Positions 59,085-64,000 of a stretch of DNA of 64,000 nucleotides are shown here, piece after piece. This DNA is from an uncultured Mollicutes bacterium (GTDB lineage Bacteria; Bacillota_I; Bacilli_A; RFN20; CAG-826): the NCBI GenBank assembly GCA_900539595.1, contig UQCQ01000001.1, positions 1 to 64,000 on the forward strand. Direction: 5' to 3'. Each line of letters opens with the position of its first letter. The stretch's first letter is position 1. The notes beneath the pieces were generated by a model. It ran no database searches. It worked only from the letters and a program-made list of their open reading frames with translations, and was not told the origin of the DNA. The translations under genes and the position numbers were made by a program.

Positions 59085-59450
59085 GTTCCAATTTGTAGGT
59101 TTTTGCTGACATGGATATAGGCAGCATAAAAATCCATAACAAACCAAAAATTCTCCATATGTTTTCCAACATTTCTTACTGTGTTTTGACCCTTATTTTT
59201 TCTTGATGTACTAAGGAATAAAATGTGGTTTAAACTGTGGAATAAAAATCAGGCATATTTCTCATCCGATAAAAGACTTTGAAATCCTTCAATGTCACTT
59301 TGAAGTAACTTTGAAGTAGACATTGAAGTAACATTGAAGTAACTGGATTTATATTCTATAAAACGGGATGATAAATGTCCCCGTTTTTACTATTCATTCC
59401 AAACGTAGATTCGTTGAGATTATAGGAAACAACAAGCAATCTGTTACAGA
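59085..59450. other. Intergenic region with tandem 11-12-bp repeats
   Basis: No gene is seen between the cassette and the exchanger gene. At 59297-59341 four near-identical units lie head to tail: ACTTTGAAGTA, ACTTTGAAGTAG, ACATTGAAGTA, ACATTGAAGTA, preceded by a related CTTTGAAATCCTTCAATGTC. The shared core TTGAAGTA is repeated every 11-12 bp, about one helical turn. A 31-codon frame at 59111 lacks a ribosome binding site. Confidence 0.6.
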
Positions 59451-60488
59451 TTAAAAGAAGAAGATGACTAAATACAAAGCAAGGCAAGCCGCCGCGGTGA
59501 CGCTGCTTAAGGCAATGGTCCATCCTTTGCTCTTATTGAGTAACGGGGTATAGACTTTCAAAGCCAAGAAACCGGTCACCAAGGCACAGACAATCGCCCC
59601 ATAGATTTCGAATTGAATCGCGTCGGGACTAACGATATAAAGGCCGCGTTGAGAAATGATGAATTCGCCCGAGGCATCCACGTGGTTGTTGTAAGGATGC
59701 CACGACAAGCAGTCAGCAAAAGCAAAGATAGCAAAGTCAAACGTGCAGGAGCCAACCATGTTGCCGATCCCGGCATCGTAGTTCTTCTTTTTGAAAAGTT
59801 GAGCTGTCGAAATCACTTCGGGGATCGAGGTTCCAATGCCTAGTAACAGCGCGCCTGCGACGGAACCCGACAATACAGGAAGGGCTTCTTGAATCATCTT
59901 CGTGAGATAGGTCAAGGCAATCGAGGTGCCAATCAAGCCGATGGAGCAGAAAACAAATAAGGTGATGATTTTCTTTAAGCTCCAGGCGACTTGCTCTTTG
60001 GCTTCTTCTTTTTGTTCTTCTTTGGGCTGGATGATAAGGGACACAATGTAGAGGGCAAGGATCAACAAACTGACGAAATTGATGTCGCCTAGCATCAATT
60101 GCCATTCTTTTGGGGCGAAGAAGGCATAAGCGGCAAAGCCATACATCGCCAAGCAAAATAGGCCGTTAACGACATGGAATTTCTTGACGTTCGATTTGCG
60201 GAAGTTCTTGACGAACATCACGGTTTCTAACATCAAAACGACTAGGTTAAAGATGATGGAACCCAAAATATCGCCGACGACGTATTCGGGTTCATTAACG
60301 ATGAAGACGGCGGAAAGGGCCGTGAATAATTCCGGGAGCGAAGTAACTGCGGCGAGTAATACGCCGCCGATAAAAGCCCCCGAGACCTTTGTCTTCTTGT
60401 CGAGCATGTCGACCAAATTTCCTAGCCAAAAGGCTAGAACAATCATCGCCGCTAAATCTAGGGCGTAGACCGGATAAATCCACCACAT
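59451..60488 (-). CDS. CaCA-family cation exchanger (paralogue 2), probable manganese exporter
   Basis: A 345-residue antiporter closely similar to the product of 475-1500, with the same alpha-repeats GVLLAAVTSLPELFTA and GALLLGIGTSIPEVISTAQ and the segment GNMVGSCTFDFAIFA. ATG 60488 with AGGAGG is the start; a longer frame opening at 60560 runs into the riboswitch. A yybP-ykoY riboswitch, which senses Mn2+, precedes it, and that class controls Mn2+ and other divalent cation exporters, so Mn2+ (perhaps also Ca2+) efflux is the likely role. About ten membrane helices are visible. Confidence 0.93.
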   Translation of the reverse strand: MWWIYPVYALDLAAMIVLAFWLGNLVDMLDKKTKVSGAFIGGVLLAAVTSLPELFTALSAVFIVNEPEYVVGDILGSIIFNLVVLMLETVMFVKNFRKSNVKKFHVVNGLFCLAMYGFAAYAFFAPKEWQLMLGDINFVSLLILALYIVSLIIQPKEEQKEEAKEQVAWSLKKIITLFVFCSIGLIGTSIALTYLTKMIQEALPVLSGSVAGALLLGIGTSIPEVISTAQLFKKKNYDAGIGNMVGSCTFDFAIFAFADCLSWHPYNNHVDASGEFIISQRGLYIVSPDAIQFEIYGAIVCALVTGFLALKVYTPLLNKSKGWTIALSSVTAAACLALYLVIFFF

Positions 60489-60532
60489 AATGTACCTCCT
60501 CATGGTGGCCCAGAACCAAAAAACGGGACCGG

Positions 60533-60556
60533 GCAAAGGCACCAAAACGCCTTTGC
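60533..60556 (-). promoter_or_regulatory. Hairpin competing with riboswitch helix P1 (expression platform)
   Basis: GCAAAGGC/GCCTTTGC forms a perfect 8-bp stem with an 8-nt loop directly after the aptamer and shares its first bases with the 3' strand of P1. GTTTTTTGG follows 9 nt later. Forming P1 would weaken this hairpin, in keeping with a switch that turns expression on with Mn2+. Confidence 0.6.
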
Positions 60557-60653
60557 TCAAGTCTCGTCATTGAAGACAGGCCAGGCTTCCCGATTCGAGA
60601 AGGCAGTGCTGTTGGCTCTGTCTCGCCTTGCGGCGACGACTACTCCCTCAAGC
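60555..60653 (-). ncRNA. yybP-ykoY (manganese) riboswitch aptamer
   Basis: On the minus strand the conserved loop GGGAGTAG (60640-60647) and the conserved 3' motif ATGACGAGAC (60561-60570) lie at the two ends, joined by helix P1 GCTTGA/TTGAGC (with G-U pairs). Between them are TCGCC-GCAA-GGCGA, AGACAG/CTGTCT, GCCA/TGGC with the family stretch GCCTGGCC, and a CTTC/GAAG hairpin. Motifs and order match RF00080-type sequences. It controls the exchanger gene 67 nt downstream. Confidence 0.88.
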
Positions 60654-60728
60654 AGCAAAAAGCATAGGGCAGCTATAAATAACGGTCAATCCCTTTTTCA
60701 TGAAAACCAAAAGGATTATGATTGTTAC

Positions 60729-61460
60729 ATGCGTATTTTAATCATTCGTCACGCCGACCCCGATTATAAAATCGACGGTCTTACCAAAGAAGGCCAAAAA
60801 GAAGCCAATGCCCTGGCCCAATACCTGAAAAACATCCCCATCGACGCGATTTACGTTTCTCCCCTAGGTCGCGCCCAAAGGACGATGGAACCCTACTTAA
60901 AAGAAAGCGGCACTTCGATGAAGCCCATTGTCTTGGATTGGCTACGCGAATTCCTCGCTTTAGTCCCTCATGATAGCACCCGTATCAGTTGGGATATCCT
61001 CCCTTCCACCTTGGAAGAAGGCGGGGATATGTGTTTTGATCCTTCTCGATGGATGGAATCATTGCCTTTTTATCGGGAGAACAAAGATTTAAAAGAGCAA
61101 TACGAAGAAGTTTGCCAAGGACTAGAAAAGGTTTTGAACCTTCACGGGTATCATAAAGTGGGTCACCACTATGAAACCGAAAAAGGGAATCAGCAAACCA
61201 TCGCCTTCTTCTGCCATTTTGGGGTAGAAAGCGTGATGCTTTCCTATTTGCTAAATGCAAGCCCCGTCACCTTTTGGCAGGGGACGTGTGCCGTTCCTAG
61301 TTCGATTACTTCCCTTTATACCGAAGAACGCCGAGAGGGGATTGCCAGTTTCCGCATGAACCAATTTGGAGGGACGCCCCATCTTGATTTAGCGGGGTTA
61401 GAACCTTCTTTTTCCGCGCGTTTTTCCGAAACCTTTGACGACCCCCGCCGTCACGATTAG
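60729..61460 (+). CDS. Histidine phosphatase family protein (phosphoglycerate mutase-like)
   Basis: A 243-residue protein of the histidine phosphatase superfamily. The phosphohistidine motif is ILIIRHADPDYKIDGLTKEG (RHA at residues 7-9) and the second conserved part is YVSPLGRAQRTMEPYL. The proton-donor region contains FFCHFGVESVMLSYLL. The ATG at 60729 with AAAGGA upstream is chosen; the frame is open further but that part is antisense to the riboswitch. The substrate is not known. It diverges from the exchanger gene across the riboswitch region. Cytosolic. Confidence 0.9.
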   Translation: MRILIIRHADPDYKIDGLTKEGQKEANALAQYLKNIPIDAIYVSPLGRAQRTMEPYLKESGTSMKPIVLDWLREFLALVPHDSTRISWDILPSTLEEGGDMCFDPSRWMESLPFYRENKDLKEQYEEVCQGLEKVLNLHGYHKVGHHYETEKGNQQTIAFFCHFGVESVMLSYLLNASPVTFWQGTCAVPSSITSLYTEERREGIASFRMNQFGGTPHLDLAGLEPSFSARFSETFDDPRRHD

Positions 61461-61528
61461 TTTTCTTTTTACTTTGTAAGCGGTATCTATAACATCTTTT
61501 TTTCATCGCGGTTACAATCACGGCCGTT

Positions 61529-63013
61529 ATGAAACTCTGGAAGAAATTTCGTTCTCTCTTCAACCCCATCGATTTAACCAAAGGATCCATCTACAAAGGC
61601 TTAATCGCCTTCTTGGTTCCGACCATCTTGTCCATGATCTTTCAACAGATCTACACGTTAACCGACGCGATTATCGTTGGACAAACCCTTTCCGAATCCG
61701 CAGTGGCGGGAGTCAATAACTCTTCCTCCCTCATTTTCATCGTCATTTATTTTGGGCTAGGGTGCACGAACGGCTTCAGCGTCGTCATCGCCGGGGCGAT
61801 CGGAGCCAAAGACGAAAAGAGGATGCGACAATCCTATTTTATCCAGATCGTTTTGTGCCTCTTCGTTTCCCTTCTTCTTACGGTTTTAGGTATCGTTTTG
61901 ATTCCGACTTTATTAGGAACCCTTGGCATCCATCCTTCGGAAGTCGACATGGCCATGCAAGCCCAATACGAAGCCGCCTATACCTACCTTGTTATTATTT
62001 TTGGTGGAACGATCGCTCAAGTTTTCTACAACATGATCGTCGCCGTGCTGCGCGCAATGGGGGATTCCTTCAACCCCTTCTTGTTCTTGGTTTTCTCCAC
62101 GATTGCGAATATCGGACTCGATTTGCTCTTCATTCAGGCCTTTCATTGGGGGGTTGCTGGGAGCGCCTGGGCCACCATTTTGAGCCAGGGCCTTGCCGCG
62201 GTTGGAGCTATGATTTACGCCTATATCCGTTACCCCAAGTTACGTCTTCACAAAGAGGATATGACCTTCTCCTTCAAAGAGTATATGCGTCATATCAAAA
62301 ATGGATTCCCCTCGGGATTTCAATTTTCCATTTTGGCCATCGGCTGCATCGTCATGCAGAACGCGATCATCCGTTTTGATATTCAGCCTGACGGCAGCAT
62401 GCTTGCCTCGATGCCTGCCCAATTAGGATATGGGGCTGCCTGCAAAATCATCAATCTCTTGATGGTTCCTTATAATGCGATTGGCACGGCGATCCTCGCC
62501 TTTGTCGGCCAAAACCTTGGTGCGGGCGACCATAAACGTTTAAAGCAAGGCGTATGGGCCGCGTTCTGGATTGGAATGGTATGCTACGCGGTTACCACCA
62601 TTATAGGACTTCTATTAACCATCCATGGAGCGTATCAGTACCTCTTCTTGTCGCCAGAAAAAATCAATGAGCGTTCCATCGAATTCGGGAATATCTATCT
62701 TTATGCGGCCGTTCCCTCTTTGATTTTGCTCATGATTTTGATTTTGTTCCGTAACGCATTGCAGGGATTAGAAAAACCCTTATTCCCCTTCTTGTCGGGA
62801 GTTGGCGAATTAGCAGCCCGCGTTTTGGTATGCTCCTTTGTCCCCGCGTTAATGAATGGGGGACCCACCACGGCGGAAGCAACCCCTCTTTCCTTCTTAG
62901 GCGCGGCATTAGGCGACCCCATCGCTTGGATTACTAGCCCTTTAATCGCTTTAATTCCGATGATTCATTATTTTAAAAAGTTATCAAAAGACGATAAAAA
63001 TAGTACGAAATAA
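61529..63013 (+). CDS. MATE-family efflux transporter
   Basis: A 494-residue MATE (MOP superfamily) protein with 12 hydrophobic segments that uses Na+ or H+ to expel cationic compounds. Family features: GLIAFLVPTILSMIFQQIYT at the start, DAIIVGQTLSESAVAGV, GAKDEKRMRQSY, and in the second half GYGAACKIINLLMVPYNAIG and FVGQNLGAGDHKRLKQG. It lies 68 nt after the phosphatase gene, without a good ribosome binding site but with TACAAT about 20 nt upstream. A strong terminator follows at 63033. Confidence 0.93.
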   Translation: MKLWKKFRSLFNPIDLTKGSIYKGLIAFLVPTILSMIFQQIYTLTDAIIVGQTLSESAVAGVNNSSSLIFIVIYFGLGCTNGFSVVIAGAIGAKDEKRMRQSYFIQIVLCLFVSLLLTVLGIVLIPTLLGTLGIHPSEVDMAMQAQYEAAYTYLVIIFGGTIAQVFYNMIVAVLRAMGDSFNPFLFLVFSTIANIGLDLLFIQAFHWGVAGSAWATILSQGLAAVGAMIYAYIRYPKLRLHKEDMTFSFKEYMRHIKNGFPSGFQFSILAIGCIVMQNAIIRFDIQPDGSMLASMPAQLGYGAACKIINLLMVPYNAIGTAILAFVGQNLGAGDHKRLKQGVWAAFWIGMVCYAVTTIIGLLLTIHGAYQYLFLSPEKINERSIEFGNIYLYAAVPSLILLMILILFRNALQGLEKPLFPFLSGVGELAARVLVCSFVPALMNGGPTTAEATPLSFLGAALGDPIAWITSPLIALIPMIHYFKKLSKDDKNSTK

Positions 63014-63032
63014 ATGCTTTTCTTTCTTCATT

Positions 63033-63068
63033 AGTTTTCGAATTACACTTCGAAAACTTCCTGTTTTT
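63033..63068 (+). terminator. Rho-independent terminator after the MATE gene
   Basis: Perfect 10-bp stem AGTTTTCGAA/TTCGAAAACT with a 6-nt loop, then TTTTTT at 63064-63069. A further TTCGAATTCT direct repeat follows at about 63077-63096. Confidence 0.85.
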
Positions 63069-63210
63069 TATGATTTTTCGAATTCTATTTCGAATTCTTT
63101 TCGAGTCTCGCCCCGATAAGATGGGCGGTCAGTCATACGCTGTTGATATCAACGTGACACCATTTGACACCGATGCCCATAAAAGAACGAATAAGCCAAA
63201 AAACCATTTT

Positions 63211-63241
63211 AAAAAACGACCTAGACGAATCTAGATCGCTT
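63211..63241 (-). terminator. Rho-independent terminator of the tRNA operon
   Basis: On the minus strand GCGATCTAGA-TTCG-TCTAGGTCGT forms a 9-10 bp stem with a TTCG loop, then TTTTTT. It lies 10 nt after the CCA end of tRNA-Arg. Confidence 0.85.
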
Positions 63242-63250
63242 TTGTCTAAA

Positions 63251-63327
63251 TGGCGCGCCCGAGGCGATTCGAACGCCTGACCCCAACCTTCGGAGGGTTG
63301 TACTCTATCCAGCTGAGCTACGAGCGC
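63251..63327 (-). tRNA. tRNA-Arg (anticodon CCG)
   Basis: 77 nt with encoded CCA. Acceptor GCGCTCG/CGGGCGC, anticodon stem CAACC/GGTTG around loop CTCCGAA (anticodon CCG), T-arm with GTTCGAATC. Reads CGG codons. Transcribed with tRNA-Leu, 5 nt apart. Confidence 0.95.
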
Positions 63328-63332
63328 GTAAA

Positions 63333-63419
63333 TGGTGCACTGGATGGGAGTCGAACCCACACCGGTTGCCCGACTAGCTCCTGAGACTAGCGCGTATACC
63401 AATTCCGCCACCAGTGCAC
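63333..63419 (-). tRNA. tRNA-Leu (anticodon CAG)
   Basis: 87 nt with encoded CCA. Acceptor GTGCACTGG start, anticodon stem CTAGT/GCTAG around CTCAGGA (anticodon CAG), a long variable arm CGGGCAACCGG as in class II tRNAs, and GGTTCGACTCC in the T-arm. First gene of the tRNA pair; AGTATATAG upstream is a possible -10 region. Confidence 0.95.
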
Positions 63420-63464
63420 GTGGAGATACTATATACTTCTCCGAAGCAAAAATCGAATGTTCCT

Positions 63465-64000
63465 TTATTTCTTTTTCGTTTTTTGATCCGCGTAGAAATC
63501 CTTGGTTTTCGTAGGGATTAGCCCATGGATAAATCCACGGATATAATGCCCGTTTGCATAATCGATGAGACGTCGCACATCCCGTTCGCTTTGGTCTTTG
63601 GCAATTTGACGAATCGGGGCATCATCAAAACCTGATTTGATTTGAATCGGCGTCCAATCCGCGTGTTCCTTGACGAACTGCTTCCGCCTCTTCTTTCCCA
63701 CTGCGGTCCAAGAGATATCCCCCATCGTGGAATCGCGGTCAAAGGGACGTTCCCGACGGTCTTTATCCAAGGTTAAAGGACGTCCTAATAACATCTCGAA
63801 TTCATCGTCGTATTGGGTGAAACCCCCGTGAGGGACGGCATAATAAATGGGGCACTTTTCGCGGAGATTAGGAAAAGTACGGGTTCCATCCACGATCAAA
63901 TCCAAGGTTGAAACGATATTCTCGGAGCTGGTGCCTAGGGCCAAGATATAGGTTCCGCCTTCTACTTGGAACGCGTGGGTTTCCGTATCGTAAATAGCAA
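63465..64000 (-). CDS. GH3 family glycosidase, C-terminal part (runs off the right edge)
   Basis: The final 177 or so codons of a minus-strand gene; the start lies beyond the window. HAFQVEGGTYILALGTSS followed by ENIVSTLDLIVDG matches the fibronectin III-like domain that ends GH3 beta-glucosidases and relatives. About 120 further residues follow, with FEMLLGRPLTLDKDRRERPF and DSTMGDISWTAVGKKRRKQF, a pattern found after the Fn3 domain in GH3 enzymes of Bacillota. The catalytic domain is not visible, so the identification rests on the tail only. The stop lies 45 nt from tRNA-Leu on the same strand. Confidence 0.75.
   Translation of the reverse strand, partial: AIYDTETHAFQVEGGTYILALGTSSENIVSTLDLIVDGTRTFPNLREKCPIYYAVPHGGFTQYDDEFEMLLGRPLTLDKDRRERPFDRDSTMGDISWTAVGKKRRKQFVKEHADWTPIQIKSGFDDAPIRQIAKDQSERDVRRLIDYANGHYIRGFIHGLIPTKTKDFYADQKTKKK

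Noticed and set aside
60489..60560. Longer exchanger starting with TTG at 60560
   Set aside because: The extra 24 residues are the riboswitch expression platform; the ATG at 60488 has AGGAGG and aligns with the paralogue.
60570..60728. Longer histidine phosphatase from 60570
   Set aside because: That stretch is antisense to the riboswitch, and the phosphohistidine motif begins directly after the ATG at 60729.
1..64000. CRISPR arrays, transposases, prophage genes
   Set aside because: No regularly spaced 24-40-bp repeat with unique spacers, no DDE or serine/tyrosine recombinase motif and no phage structural gene was seen. The 33-bp-period array has only a 10-bp conserved core and lacks cas genes.

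Overview
The window looks like a chromosome segment of an uncultured, gut-associated low-to-moderate-GC member of the Bacillota (Erysipelotrichia/Mollicutes-related Bacilli are a reasonable guess, not a proof). Pointers: AGGAGG-type ribosome binding sites, many diacylglyceryl lipoproteins with a serine/threonine-rich linker, an MsmK ATPase with the long insertions also seen in Mollicutes, a bile salt hydrolase with every catalytic residue in place, TGA used as a stop, and a CcpA-type cre site.

Layout. 1-1500: end of a lipoprotein gene and a CaCA cation exchanger. 1567-18534: a surface polysaccharide locus in alternating divergent blocks: initiating sugar transferase, a frameshifted acyltransferase, an SDR/cytidylyltransferase/LicD cassette (probable CDP-alditol synthesis and alditol-phosphate transfer), five glycosyltransferase-like genes, a flippase with an extra extracytoplasmic domain, an EpsG/Wzy-type polymerase, a UDP-sugar dehydrogenase fused to an XRE-type helix-turn-helix, and a CapE-like dehydratase. 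The part up to about 14.7 kb is clearly richer in A+T than its surroundings. 18549-22770: a two-gene ABC-ATPase/TOPRIM module (possible defence system), the bile salt hydrolase, and a DUF4143-type ATPase preceded by an exact 33-bp-period repeat array. 22771-27657: a possible structured leader RNA, an active LytS-like sensor kinase, its degenerate pseudokinase paralogue, and a response regulator with a SARP-like output domain.

48077 down to 27654: a head-to-tail run of 13 minus-strand genes that reads as one glycan-utilisation locus. Order of transcription: two CUT1 permeases, solute-binding lipoprotein, two parallel beta-helix lipoproteins, a third lipoprotein, GH127-like and GH78-like cytosolic glycosidases, a PocR-AraC regulator, FucI-like isomerase, FGGY kinase, DUF4432 mutarotase-like protein and a class II aldolase. 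A perfect cre site overlaps the start of this run and a divergent AraC gene (48169) is the likely local regulator. The missing transporter ATPase is probably the MsmK at 50414-52132.

49038-63013: RDD protein, MsmK, a diaminopentanoate-dehydrogenase-like gene, a secreted protein with an InlB-type repeat, phosphoglucomutase, Nudix hydrolase, a second DUF4143 ATPase bounded by 38-bp inverted repeats, a second CaCA exchanger under a yybP-ykoY manganese riboswitch, a histidine phosphatase and a MATE transporter. 63033-64000: terminators, tRNA-Arg(CCG), tRNA-Leu(CAG), and the C-terminal end of a GH3 glycosidase running off the window. No CRISPR array, rRNA or transposase gene was seen.
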